From assembly GCF_036237315.1 (NCBI RefSeq), contig NZ_CP108356.1:5275501-5339500 (forward strand): 64,000 bases of DNA, given 5' to 3'. A program made the position numbers and the translations under genes. The notes under the pieces are model-generated. The model ran no database searches, had not been told where the DNA came from, and saw only the letters and a list, made by a program, of their open reading frames with translations. Below are positions 32,213-41,934 of this stretch, piece after piece. Each line of letters opens with the position of its first letter. The first letter of the stretch is position 1. The DNA is from Streptomyces sp. NBC_01351. GTDB lineage: Bacteria; Actinomycetota; Actinomycetes; Streptomycetales; Streptomycetaceae.

Positions 32213-33997
32213 GTGACTACTACCGCCTCCCACCACCTCTCACCCGCCTTCCCCGGCCGTGCCCCGTGGGGCACCGCGGGCAAGCTGCGCGCCTGGCAGG
32301 AGGGCGCGCTGAACCGCTACATCGAGACCCAGCCGCGGGACTTCCTCGCGGTCGCCACGCCCGGCGCCGGCAAGACCACCTTCGCGCTCACCCTCGCCTC
32401 CTGGCTGCTGCACCACCACGTCGTGCAGCAGATCACGGTGGTCGCGCCGACCGAGCACCTGAAGAAGCAGTGGGCGGAGGCGGCGGCCCGGATAGGCATC
32501 CGGCTCGACCCCGAGTACTCGGCGGGACCGCTCAGCAAGGACTACCACGGGGTCGCCGTCACCTACGCGGGCGTCGGCGTGCGGCCGATGCTGCACCGCA
32601 ACCGGTGCGAGCAGCGCAAGACCCTCGTGATCCTCGACGAGATCCACCACGCGGGCGACTCGAAGTCCTGGGGCGAGGCCTGCCTGGAGGCCTTCGACCC
32701 GGCGACCCGGCGGCTCGCCCTGACCGGTACGCCCTTCCGGTCCGACACCAACCCCATCCCCTTCGTCGCGTACGAGGAGGGGAACGACGGGATCCGGCGG
32801 TCCTCGGCCGACTACACCTACGGCTACGGGAACGCGCTCGGCGACGGAGTCGTCCGGCCCGTGATCTTCCTGTCCTATAGCGGCAACATGCGCTGGCGCA
32901 CCAAGGCGGGCGACGAGATCGCGGCCCGGCTCGGCGAACCGATGACCAAGGACGCCATCTCGCAGGCCTGGCGCACCGCGCTCGACCCGCGCGGCGACTG
33001 GATGCCGAACGTGCTGCGCGCCGCCGACCAGCGCCTGACGGAGGTCAGGAAGGGCATCCCCGACGCGGGCGGGCTCGTCATCGCCTCCGACCAGGAATCG
33101 GCGCGCGCCTACGCCAAGCTGCTGAAGGAGATCACCGGCACCAAGGCGACCGTGGTCCTCTCCGACGACACGGGCGCCTCGAAGCGGATCGACGAGTTCA
33201 GCGAGGACGGCAGCCGCTGGATGGTCGCCGTCCGGATGGTGTCCGAGGGCGTCGACGTCCCGCGCCTCGCCGTGGGCGTGTACGCGACGACGATCTCGAC
33301 CCCCCTGTTCTTCGCGCAGGCCGTCGGACGCTTCGTGCGATCACGCAGGCGTGGCGAGACCGCATCCGTGTTCCTTCCGACCATTCCTTATCTCCTCGGC
33401 TTCGCCAGTGAGATGGAGGTCGAGCGCGACCACGTCCTCGACAAGCCCAAGAAGCAGGGCGAGGAGGATCCGTACGCCGCGTCCGAGAAGGAGATGGACG
33501 AGGCGAACAAGCAGGAGGACGAGGACACCGGCGAGGACGAGCAGATGTCCTTCGAGGCGCTGGAGTCCGACGCGGTCTTCGACCGGGTCCTCTACGACGG
33601 CGCCGAATTCGGCATGCAGGCGCACCCGGGCAGCGAGGAGGAGCAGGACTACCTCGGCATCCCCGGACTCCTGGAGCCGGACCAGGTGCAGATGCTCCTC
33701 CAGAAGCGGCAGTCGCGGCAGATCGCGCACAGCCGCCGCAAGCCCGACGCGGAGGCGGACCTGCTGGAGCTGCCGGCGGACCGGCGGCCGGTGGTCTCGC
33801 ACAAGGAACTGCTGGAACTGCGCAAGTCCCTGAACACGATGGTCGGCGCGTACGTCCACCAGAGCGGCAAGCCGCACGGGGTGATCCACACGGAGCTGCG
33901 CCGCGTCTGCGGCGGGCCGCCGAGCGCGGAGGCGACGGCGGGACAGCTGCGCGAGCGGATCAAGAAGGTGCAGGAGTGGGCCACCCGCATGCGGTGA
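32213..33997 (+). CDS. Superfamily II DEAD/DEAH-box helicase
   Basis: This 594-residue helicase has Walker A ATPGAGKTTFALTLA, an APTEHLKKQW motif, the DEAH-like ILDEIHHAGDSKSWGEA, motif III LTGTPFRSD and C-terminal motifs VRMVSEGVDVPRLAVGVY and FFAQAVGRFVRSRRRGE. Such proteins resemble restriction-type or RecG-like translocases acting on DNA. Acidic low-complexity sequence (KEMDEANKQEDEDTGEDEQ) follows the core. GTG 32213 is chosen because similarity to helicases begins just after it; a GTG at 32072 overlapping the Doc stop is possible. Its link to the toxin pair is positional only. Confidence 0.85.
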   Translation: MTTTASHHLSPAFPGRAPWGTAGKLRAWQEGALNRYIETQPRDFLAVATPGAGKTTFALTLASWLLHHHVVQQITVVAPTEHLKKQWAEAAARIGIRLDPEYSAGPLSKDYHGVAVTYAGVGVRPMLHRNRCEQRKTLVILDEIHHAGDSKSWGEACLEAFDPATRRLALTGTPFRSDTNPIPFVAYEEGNDGIRRSSADYTYGYGNALGDGVVRPVIFLSYSGNMRWRTKAGDEIAARLGEPMTKDAISQAWRTALDPRGDWMPNVLRAADQRLTEVRKGIPDAGGLVIASDQESARAYAKLLKEITGTKATVVLSDDTGASKRIDEFSEDGSRWMVAVRMVSEGVDVPRLAVGVYATTISTPLFFAQAVGRFVRSRRRGETASVFLPTIPYLLGFASEMEVERDHVLDKPKKQGEEDPYAASEKEMDEANKQEDEDTGEDEQMSFEALESDAVFDRVLYDGAEFGMQAHPGSEEEQDYLGIPGLLEPDQVQMLLQKRQSRQIAHSRRKPDAEADLLELPADRRPVVSHKELLELRKSLNTMVGAYVHQSGKPHGVIHTELRRVCGGPPSAEATAGQLRERIKKVQEWATRMR

Positions 33998-34011
33998 GCC
34001 CGCCCGGGCGC

Positions 34012-34059
34012 CACGGCGTGTGCCACGGAGAGTGACACGGCGTGTGCCACGGAGAGTGA
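34012..34059 (+). repeat. 24-bp perfect tandem duplication
   Basis: Two adjacent copies of a 24-bp unit (CACGGCGTGTGCCACGGAGA followed by GTGA) lie just after the helicase stop codon. The rest of the gap 33998-34411 holds no gene; it is presumably the promoter region of the IclR regulator. Confidence 0.9.
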
Positions 34060-34411
34060 CAGGGGGTCCGTGCGGAGCGCCCGTACGGGCCCCCTGCTTC
34101 GTCCAGCGGCGGCCCCGACCGCACTCGTACGGTCCTACAGGCGGGCCGGGGCGGGCAGGCCCGCGGAACCCTTCCATCGGCGATCAGTAACCGGCATAAA
34201 GGGGTAGTAGGCGCCCGGATTCTGGACGAGCCCTTCCGCTGAGCGGACCTGCTCGCTACTGTCCCCGCATTGAACGCACCGTGGCAGCGCCGCCGCGGTA
34301 GCGCAGCCGGTGCTATGGCCGCTACCGGCGGCCTCTCCGTGCGTCGCCGTGGGACCGGCGACGTGCGTCACCCGAGAGTTACCGCCGCTCACCGAAAGAG
34401 GGAGAGGCGTC

Positions 34412-35053
34412 GTGACCGCGGAAACCTCCCAGACTCTCGACAGAGGGCTCAGAGTCCTCAAACTGCTCGCCGACACCGACCACGGTCTGACCGTCACAGA
34501 GCTCTCCAACCGCCTCGGTGTCAACCGCACCGTGGTCTACCGGCTCCTCGCCACCCTCGAACAGCACGCCCTGGTCCGCCGTGACCTCGGCGGCCGGGCC
34601 CGCGTCGGGCTCGGAGTGCTGCGGCTGGGTCGGCAGGTGCACCCGTTGGTGCGCGAGGCCGCGCTGCCCGCGCTGAGGTCGCTCGCCGAGGACATCGGGG
34701 CCACCGCGCACCTGACCCTCGTCGACGGCTCCGAGGCGCTCGCCGTCGCCGTCGTGGAGCCGACCTGGACGGACTACCACGTGGCCTACCGGCCCGGCTT
34801 CCGCCACCCGCTGGACCGCGGGGCCGCGGGGCGGGCCATTCTGGCGGCCCGTCAGGGGTCCTTGATCGAGCCGGGGTACACCCTGACCCACGGCGAGCTC
34901 GAAGCGGGCGCCAGTGGCGCCGCCGCGCCGTTGGTGGGCATCACCGGGCTGGAGGGCAGCGTGGGAGTCGTCATGCTGGCCGACGCGGTGCCGGAGCGGG
35001 TGGGGCCGCGGGTGGTCGACGCGGCGCGGGAAGTGGCCGACGCCCTTCGCTAG
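34412..35053 (+). CDS. hpdR: IclR-family regulator, probable HpdR
   Basis: This 213-residue IclR protein has an N-terminal winged helix (LDRGLRVLKLLADTDHGLTVTELSNRLGVNRTVVYRLLATLEQHALV) and a C-terminal effector domain (DIGATAHLTLVDGSEALAVAVVEP, then HPLDRGAAGRAILAA). It is slightly shorter than the usual 250 residues. From memory, S. coelicolor has an IclR regulator at this position, HpdR, that represses the tyrosine-degradation gene hppD and hpdA, both found 4 kb downstream here. GTG 34412 follows a purine-rich GGGAGAGG site. Confidence 0.82.
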   Translation: MTAETSQTLDRGLRVLKLLADTDHGLTVTELSNRLGVNRTVVYRLLATLEQHALVRRDLGGRARVGLGVLRLGRQVHPLVREAALPALRSLAEDIGATAHLTLVDGSEALAVAVVEPTWTDYHVAYRPGFRHPLDRGAAGRAILAARQGSLIEPGYTLTHGELEAGASGAAAPLVGITGLEGSVGVVMLADAVPERVGPRVVDAAREVADALR

Positions 35054-35106
35054 GCCGCGGGCTCGGCAGGGCCGTGCCGGGTGCCGGTGGTTCGTGCCGG
35101 GTGCGG

Positions 35107-35222
35107 CGCCGTTGCCGGGGGCTCTGCCCCCGGACCCTCCCCCAGCTACCGCTGGGGGTACCCCCAGCGCCTCAAACGCCGGCGGGGCTGAGGATCGGGG
35201 CTCCGCCCCGGACCCGGGCGGG
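35107..35222. repeat. Dispersed intergenic palindromic repeat, copy 2
   Basis: Contains GGGGGCTCTGCCCCCGGACC, CCCAGCTACCGCTGGGG, GCCTCAAACGCCGGCGGGGC and GGGGCTCCGCCCC, the same blocks seen at the other copies but in another order and orientation. Intergenic between hpdR and the Lon-like protease gene. Confidence 0.7.
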
Positions 35223-35273
35223 GCCGGCATGGTCCGGCGGGGAGTCGGATGGGCGGGCCGATAGATTGGGCGG

Positions 35274-36071
35274 GTGCTCTCTCGTCTCATGCGTCTGTCG
35301 CGTCCCGCCGCACTGGCCGTCTGCGCCGTGCCCGTGGTCGGGCTGTTCGCCGTCGCGGCCCTCGCACCCCTGCCGTTCGTGATCGCCCAACCCGGGCTCA
35401 CGGCCGACGTACTGGGTGAGCGGGACGGCAAGCCCGTCATCTCCGTCTCCGGCGCCCCGACCCGGGACACCAAGGGCCAGCTCCGGATGACCACCATCCA
35501 GGCCACCGGCCCCTCCACCACCGTGAACCTGCCCGACCTCGTCGGCGACTGGTTCGACTCCAGCCGGGCGGTCATGCCCAGGGAAGCCGTCTACCCCTCG
35601 GGCGGAAGCGACAAGGAGATCGAAGAGCACAATCTGGAGGAAATGGCCAAGTCGCAGTCGGCCGCCACCGACGCCGCCCTCGGCTACCTCCGCAAGGACC
35701 CCAAGGACGTGAAGGTCGAGCTCAACCTCGCCGACGTCGGCGGACCCAGCGCCGGGCTGCTCTTCTCCCTCGGCATCGTCGACAAGCTCGACGGCGACGG
35801 CGGCGGCGGCGACCTCACCGGCGGGCACACCATCGCCGGTACGGGCACCATCACCGCCGCCGGCGAGGTCGGCGCCGTGGGTGGGGTGCCGCTGAAGACC
35901 CAGGCCGCGCGGCGCGACGGGGCGACCGTGTTCCTCGTACCGAAGGCGGAGTGCGCGGACGCGCTCTCCGAGCTTCCCGAGGGGCTGCGCCTGGTCCCCG
36001 TCACTTCGCTGACGGATGCGGTGAACGCCCTTCGCGGGCTGAACCGGGGAGGGGCCGTTCCGTCCTGCTGA
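35274..36071 (+). CDS. Membrane-anchored Lon-like (S16) serine protease
   Basis: The 265-residue protein has an N-terminal membrane helix (LAVCAVPVVGLFAVAALAPLPFVIAQPG) and an extracytoplasmic Lon-type proteolytic domain with a Ser-Lys dyad: Ser159 in GGPSAGLLFSLGIVD and Lys208 in GGVPLKTQAARRDGA. The intervening GTGTITAAGEVGAVGG strand is typical. Family members often carry a PDZ domain, which is much reduced here. TAGATT at 35262-35267 ends 6 nt before the GTG, suggesting a leaderless mRNA. Its last 71 nt overlap the convergent MFS gene. Confidence 0.85.
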   Translation: MLSRLMRLSRPAALAVCAVPVVGLFAVAALAPLPFVIAQPGLTADVLGERDGKPVISVSGAPTRDTKGQLRMTTIQATGPSTTVNLPDLVGDWFDSSRAVMPREAVYPSGGSDKEIEEHNLEEMAKSQSAATDAALGYLRKDPKDVKVELNLADVGGPSAGLLFSLGIVDKLDGDGGGGDLTGGHTIAGTGTITAAGEVGAVGGVPLKTQAARRDGATVFLVPKAECADALSELPEGLRLVPVTSLTDAVNALRGLNRGGAVPSC

Positions 36072-37311
36072 CGTCGTCGGCGTCGCCGGTGCCCTTGGCG
36101 TTCATGGCCCGCCAGGCCGGGAAGACCAGGGGAGCGAGCGTCGTCAGCAGGTAGGTGCCGCCGAACAGCAGCAGCGCCTTCGCCGCCCCGAAGCCGTCGA
36201 CCAGCAGACCGGCGGCGAGTCCGCCCATCGGCATGGTCAGTTCGCAGCCCGCCGTGGTCACCCCGGAGACGCGGCTGCGCAGCTGGTCCGGCACCTGCTC
36301 GTACATCACCGTGGACAGGATCGGGTTGAGCATGCCCGCGCCCAGTCCGGCCAGGGCCATGGTCACCGCGAGCGGGAGCGTGGTGTCGGTGAACGCGGCC
36401 ACCACGAAGCGGGTGGCTCCGGAGGCCAGGAAGGCCGCCGCGAAGACCGTCCTGCGGGGGAAGCGTTCGCCCCAGGCCCCGTAGAGCAGGGCGCCGAGGA
36501 GTGCGGAGCCGCCGAAGAGGGAGACCAGCAGGCCCATGGCGGTGGCCCCGCCGAGGGCGTCCCGCGCGTGCACGGGCAGCAGGACGGAGGACCAGCCCTG
36601 GTCGAGTCCGTTGGTCATCATCACCATGACGGTGATGCCCATCAGCAGGCGCGAACGGGTCAGGAACCTCCAGCCCTCGGCGAGTTCGGCCCGGTAGACC
36701 GCGAAGGACACCTTCCCGGCGGCCCGTTGCGGTTCGGCGGCCGGGACCCCGCGCAGGAAGGCGGTGACCAGCAGGGCGGAGGCCCCGAAGGTCGCCGCGT
36801 CCAGGAGGAGTACGGTCTCGGCGCCGAAGGCCGCGATCAGTACGCCGGCCAGCGCGGCCCCGATCATCCGCGCTCCGCGCGAGACCGCGTCGTAGAGGCT
36901 CGCGGCCCGGACGAGGGTGGTGCCGGCGTGCTCGGCGAGGTCGGGCAGGAGGACGTAGCGGGCGGTCAGGCCCGGGGTGTGCACGAGGCCGCCGAGGGCC
37001 ATCAGCGCGCACAGCATCCAGAACTCCAGCAGGCCCGCGTAGTGCAGGAGCGGGATCGCGCCGACGGCCAGCGCGCAGATCAGGTCGGAGGCGGCGGAGA
37101 CCCGGCGGCGGCCGATCCGGTCGATGACCGGTCCGCCGACCAGGGCCGCCACGATGATGGGCAGGGTGGCGCAGAAGGCGACGACCCCGGCGCGGCCGGC
37201 GCTGCCCGTGGTCTGCAGCACGAACCACGGGACGCCGATGAGAGTGAGCGAACTCCCCGCTATGGAGATGGTGTTGGCGGCGAGGACTGCGGTGAAGGGC
37301 CGCCTGCTCAT
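36001..37311 (-). CDS. MFS transporter (MFS_3-type exporter)
   Basis: This 436-residue, 12-helix protein begins FTAVLAANTISIAGSSLTLIGVPWFVLQTTGSAGRAG, a start typical of MFS_3/enterobactin-exporter-like proteins, and has the motif GGPVIDRIGRRRVSAASDLICAL. Probably an exporter. It is coupled by an ATGA overlap to a small upstream gene and lies 24 bp further downstream of an ArsR-type regulator, which likely controls it. The 3' end overlaps the convergent protease gene by 71 bp; the hydrophilic tail (residues ~415-436) is in that overlap. Confidence 0.88.
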   Translation of the reverse strand: MSRRPFTAVLAANTISIAGSSLTLIGVPWFVLQTTGSAGRAGVVAFCATLPIIVAALVGGPVIDRIGRRRVSAASDLICALAVGAIPLLHYAGLLEFWMLCALMALGGLVHTPGLTARYVLLPDLAEHAGTTLVRAASLYDAVSRGARMIGAALAGVLIAAFGAETVLLLDAATFGASALLVTAFLRGVPAAEPQRAAGKVSFAVYRAELAEGWRFLTRSRLLMGITVMVMMTNGLDQGWSSVLLPVHARDALGGATAMGLLVSLFGGSALLGALLYGAWGERFPRRTVFAAAFLASGATRFVVAAFTDTTLPLAVTMALAGLGAGMLNPILSTVMYEQVPDQLRSRVSGVTTAGCELTMPMGGLAAGLLVDGFGAAKALLLFGGTYLLTTLAPLVFPAWRAMNAKGTGDADDVSRTERPLPGSAREGRSPHPSAK

Positions 37312-37511
37312 GCCGCGAGCTGGTGTCGGACGCGGCTGTGGATGTGGTCCGGCCGCATCAGGCGGATCCCGACGGCGATCAGGGCCTCGCCGAGCCGGTC
37401 GCGCAGGGCGGGGGTGGTGTCGACCGAGGCGGCGAGCCGCCAGGCGGCGGCCTCGGCGGCCAGTTCGGCGGTGCGGGTGGCGTGGTCGGCGGCGTGTGCG
37501 AAGGCGTGCAT
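37308..37511 (-). CDS. Small hypothetical protein, ArsR/MFS operon
   Basis: A 67-residue Ala/His/Arg-rich protein (MHAFAHAADHATRTAELAAEAAAWRLAAS), mostly helical, with no recognised domain. Its stop overlaps the MFS start (ATGA) and the ATG is preceded by an AGGAGT-type site on the minus strand, so it is probably translated. Function unknown. Confidence 0.7.
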   Translation of the reverse strand: MHAFAHAADHATRTAELAAEAAAWRLAASVDTTPALRDRLGEALIAVGIRLMRPDHIHSRVRHQLAA

Positions 37512-37535
37512 GGCAGGACTCCTTCTGGGAAACGG

Positions 37536-38132
37536 CTACTTGGCGGTGCGGCGGGGGAAGGCGTGCGAGTGGACGCGGACCGTCTCCATGCCTTCTGCCG
37601 GCGGCAGGTCGCGGTAGCTGTTGATCAAGTCGTGCATCTTGTGGATCAGTTCATGGGCCTGCTCGTGCGTCAGGCGCAGGGTGAAGTCGCTCATCTCCGA
37701 GGCGCGGCGCCAGTCCTTGGACCAGGAGTGGGCGTCGCCGAGCCAGGTGCTCACCTCCTGCGCGTGGATCGTCGCGATCTCGTGCATGAAGGTGTCGGCG
37801 GCGCCGCGCGTCTCCGGGTCGCCGTCGTACATCAGTGTCTCGTCGAACTGGGTGCCGTCGTGGGCGGCCCGCCACCAGCGCTCGCGGCCCTTGCCGTGTT
37901 CGGGCGCGTCCTCGACGAACCCGTGCGCGGCGAGCTGGCGCAGGTGGTAGCTGGTGGCACCGCTGGACTCTCCGAGCCGCTCCGCCAGTTGGGAGGCGGT
38001 GGCCGGGCCGTCGTGCCGCAGGGCGGCGAGCATGCGCATGCGCAGGGGGTGGGCGAGTCCGCGGAGGGAGCGGGCGTCGAGGGTGCGGACTTTGGGCTCG
38101 GTGGGTTGGTTCGGCTCGGGGTTCTCGGGCAT
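37536..38132 (-). CDS. ArsR/HTH_20-type transcriptional regulator
   Basis: The 198-residue protein has a winged helix at ~20-85 (ARSLRGLAHPLRMRMLAALRHDGPATASQLAERLGESSGATSYHLRQLAAHGFVE) and a helical C-terminal half rich in His/Asp/Trp. No classical ArsR Cys metal site is visible. It is the first gene of a minus-strand unit with the small protein and MFS exporter. An inverted repeat in front of it (38147-38182) is a likely autoregulatory operator. Confidence 0.9.
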   Translation of the reverse strand: MPENPEPNQPTEPKVRTLDARSLRGLAHPLRMRMLAALRHDGPATASQLAERLGESSGATSYHLRQLAAHGFVEDAPEHGKGRERWWRAAHDGTQFDETLMYDGDPETRGAADTFMHEIATIHAQEVSTWLGDAHSWSKDWRRASEMSDFTLRLTHEQAHELIHKMHDLINSYRDLPPAEGMETVRVHSHAFPRRTAK

Positions 38133-38146
38133 GGCTCAACAGTAGA

Positions 38147-38182
38147 GTTGCAAAGACTCCTATGCAAGGGTTTCTTTGCAAC
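38147..38182. promoter_or_regulatory. Probable operator of the ArsR-like regulator
   Basis: GTTGCAAAGA (38147-38156) and TCTTTGCAAC (38173-38182) form a perfect 10-bp inverted repeat separated by 16 bp. A third TGCAA occurs between them. The site starts 15 bp before the regulator's start codon, where a repressor would block transcription. Confidence 0.7.
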
Positions 38183-38203
38183 CAGTTCTTTGGAACTCGG
38201 GAC

Positions 38204-38701
38204 TCAGCGGTCGTCGTCCTCCGCCGCCTGCTCGACCAGCGGGATGATCCGCAGCGGCACCGGGTTCTCCATCACGATCGCCGTCGAGGCCCGGACGATC
38301 CCCTCGAAGGCGACGACCCGGTCGATCACCCGCTGCAGGTCGGCGTTGGACCGGGCCACGAGCCGGCACAGCATGTCCCCGTGCCCCGTGGTGGTGTGCA
38401 GCTCCAGTACCTCCGGCACCCCGGCCAGGTGGGCCCGTACGTCCGCCCCCTGGCCCTGCTTGATCTCCAGGGTGGCGAAGGCGGTCACCGGATACCCCAG
38501 TGCGGTCGGATCGACCTGCGGGCCGAAGCCGCGGATGACCCCGTTCCCCTGGAGCCGGTCGAGGCGGGCCTGCACCGTGCCGCGGGCCACGCCCAGGCGG
38601 CGCGAGGCCTCCAGGACCCCGATCCGGGGCTCGCGGGCGAGCAGGACGATGAGACGGCCGTCGAGTTCATCGATGCCCACGGGTGCCTCCGGGGTGGTCA
38701 T
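38204..38701 (-). CDS. hpdA: Lrp/AsnC-family regulator, probable HpdA
   Basis: The 165-residue protein is a standard Lrp/AsnC regulator: HTH at ~10-60 (IDELDGRLIVLLAREPRIGVLEASRRLGVARGTVQARLDRLQGNGVI) and a RAM effector domain (VTAFATLEIKQGQGADVRAHL, HTTTGHGDMLCRLVARSNADL). It is divergent from hppD, 101 bp away. From memory, the S. coelicolor counterpart HpdA activates hppD and represses itself, with tyrosine or 4-hydroxyphenylpyruvate as the likely signal. Confidence 0.87.
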   Translation of the reverse strand: MTTPEAPVGIDELDGRLIVLLAREPRIGVLEASRRLGVARGTVQARLDRLQGNGVIRGFGPQVDPTALGYPVTAFATLEIKQGQGADVRAHLAGVPEVLELHTTTGHGDMLCRLVARSNADLQRVIDRVVAFEGIVRASTAIVMENPVPLRIIPLVEQAAEDDDR

Positions 38702-38702
38702 A

Positions 38703-39948
<1,246 letters not shown>

Positions 39949-40007
39949 GTCGCGGTTTCCGGGTCCCCTGGCCGTGCCGCCCATCGGCTGCCGCCGGGGG
40001 ACCCGCC

Positions 40008-40222
40008 CGTGCCCGTCTGCGCCGCCGCTGCCAGGGCTCCGCCCCGGACCCTCCCCCCGGACTCCGTCCGGGGGGACCCCCACGCCTCAAACGCCGGCGG
40101 GGCTGAAATGGCCCTCCGGGCAATCCAGCCCACGCCAGGCGGGCGACATGAGCCAGATCCAGCCCCGCCGGCGCATGAGACGCGGGGCCTGGGGCGGAGC
40201 CCCAGCAGCGGCGCCGCGCCGA
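40008..40222. repeat. Dispersed intergenic palindromic repeat, copy 3
   Basis: The gap 39949-40283 has no gene. It contains CGGACTCCGTCCG, GCCTCAAACGCCGGCGGGGC, ATCCAGCCCCGCCGGCG and GGGGCCTGGGGCGGAGCCCC. It separates convergent hppD and the TPR gene and may act as a folded terminator. Confidence 0.72.
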
Positions 40223-40283
40223 AGAGAGTCACGTACAGCCCCGCAGGGGTCGCGGCCCCGGGAGGGGAGGGGCCGCGGCTCCG

Positions 40284-41810
40284 TCAGCGGGTGGACGGGG
40301 ACGGGGACGGGGACGGCTTCGGCTTCGGCTGGGACGCCGGCTTCGGCTTCGCCACCGGCTTCGGGAGGTCCGGGGCGACCCACGGCTTGGTCGGGAGGAG
40401 GTTCTCCGGGCCCCCCGCCGGCGGCTCGGCGATCGCCGACAGGGCCTCCTTCGCCAGGGGACTGCGCAGCGGCGAGAAGCTCGGGTTGGTCCGCAGGGCC
40501 TCCTGCAAGTAGCGGCGGGTCGCCGCGTCGTCGCCGAGGCCGCGCTCGATCATCGCCCGGTGGTACGCGAACTCCGCGTTCCGCAGCCCCGTCTCCGTCG
40601 CCTTCTTCGCGTACTCCAGCGCCTCCTCCGCCGCGCCCGCCTTGTACAGCGCCCACCCCAGCGCGTCCGCGACCTGCACGCTCTTGTGCCGCGTCCACTC
40701 CTCCGAGAGCCGCCGCACCGCCGCCGCCGGATCGCCGTGGTCCGCCTCGTACAGGCCCAGCACCACGTCGTCGTCGACCCCGTTCGTGCCGTCCCGGGCC
40801 GCCAGCCCGTTCAGCATGTCGTACGCCGCCCGCGCCTCCTCCCCGCGCCCCAGGGACTCCAGGAGCTCGCCCAGTTCCCGCGCCACCTGCGGCACCGGGG
40901 CCCGCCCCAGCGCCAGCCGGTAGTCCCGGACCGCCTCGCCGCCCCGGCCCAGCGCGGCCAGCGCCCGGGCCCGGCCGCCCAGTGCCTGGGCCTGCGCCGG
41001 GTCGGCCCGCAGGGCGCCCTCGTAGTAGCCCAGCGCCGCCTCCGTCTCGCCCCGCTCCCAGGACAGCTCCCCGAGCCGGAACAGCGCGTACGCCTTCTCC
41101 GCCGGCGCCTTCGCCGCGGCCGCCGCCTGCTCCATCGCCACCGCCGCGTCCTCGCGCCAGCCGCGGTCCCGGTACACCTGCGAGGCCCGCACGTACGCCG
41201 CCAGGCCCGGCCGCAGCTCCAGCAGCCGCTCCATCGCCGTCTGCGCACCCTTGTAGTCGCCGAGCCCCGAGTACGCGTCCACGAGCACCGGGTACGCCGT
41301 CCACCGCTGCGGCGCCTGCGCCCGTACGAGCTCGCCCCACTTCTTCGCGGTCCCGAAGTCCCGGCGGGCATTGGCCAGCCCGCCCATGCCCGTCATCGCG
41401 TCGAAGTTGCCCTTCTCGGCCGGGCGGAGCTCCAGCGACCGCTTCAGCGCCTTCTCCGCCTTCGGGTACCAGCCGGAGTCGGCAGTGCGCCGCGCCTGCT
41501 CCAGGTAGGCCGCGCCCAGCACCGCCCACGAAGCCTCGTCGTCCGCGTGCTTAGCGAGCCACTTCTCCCGGTCCGAAACCAGCGCCGTCAGGTCCACCGC
41601 CGCCACGGGCGCGCCCATGCCGACCGCCGAAGCGGCCCGCTCGGTCGGCCCCGGCGGGCGCGCGTCGTCACCTGCCCGGGCCGGCCTGATCAGCAGGGCT
41701 CCGGCGATCAGGACCACCGCGACCGCGGCCGCCACGAGCGTCTTGCGACCGGTGAAGGTCACGGGCGGCGCGGGCTGCTGTGCTTCCTCGACGATGTCCA
41801 TACGCTCCAT
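40284..41810 (-). CDS. Membrane-anchored tetratricopeptide-repeat protein
   Basis: The 508-residue protein has a single N-terminal membrane helix (RKTLVAAAVAVVLIAGALLI) and then about eight TPR units (for example ADDEASWAVLGAAYLEQARR, AYALFRLGELSWERGETEAALGYYEGALRADPAQ). The C-terminal tail is Pro/Lys/Ser-rich and repetitive (KPKPASQPKPKPSPSPSPS). It is probably a scaffold on the outer face of the membrane; partners are unknown. Start ATG 41810 was chosen; ATG 41801 is equally placed, and the open frame upstream to 42011 is noncoding. Confidence 0.85.
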   Translation of the reverse strand: MERMDIVEEAQQPAPPVTFTGRKTLVAAAVAVVLIAGALLIRPARAGDDARPPGPTERAASAVGMGAPVAAVDLTALVSDREKWLAKHADDEASWAVLGAAYLEQARRTADSGWYPKAEKALKRSLELRPAEKGNFDAMTGMGGLANARRDFGTAKKWGELVRAQAPQRWTAYPVLVDAYSGLGDYKGAQTAMERLLELRPGLAAYVRASQVYRDRGWREDAAVAMEQAAAAAKAPAEKAYALFRLGELSWERGETEAALGYYEGALRADPAQAQALGGRARALAALGRGGEAVRDYRLALGRAPVPQVARELGELLESLGRGEEARAAYDMLNGLAARDGTNGVDDDVVLGLYEADHGDPAAAVRRLSEEWTRHKSVQVADALGWALYKAGAAEEALEYAKKATETGLRNAEFAYHRAMIERGLGDDAATRRYLQEALRTNPSFSPLRSPLAKEALSAIAEPPAGGPENLLPTKPWVAPDLPKPVAKPKPASQPKPKPSPSPSPSTR

Positions 41811-41934
41811 GGAGTCACTGTGCGTCAATATGAAGAGCTCGCCGGGGTGTCCGAAGAGGGTCGTCGGCGTGTTCACACCGATGGTCCCCCGGCTACCCCT
41901 GGGCGGGGCCCCCAGCGGCTGCCACCCTGGCCAC

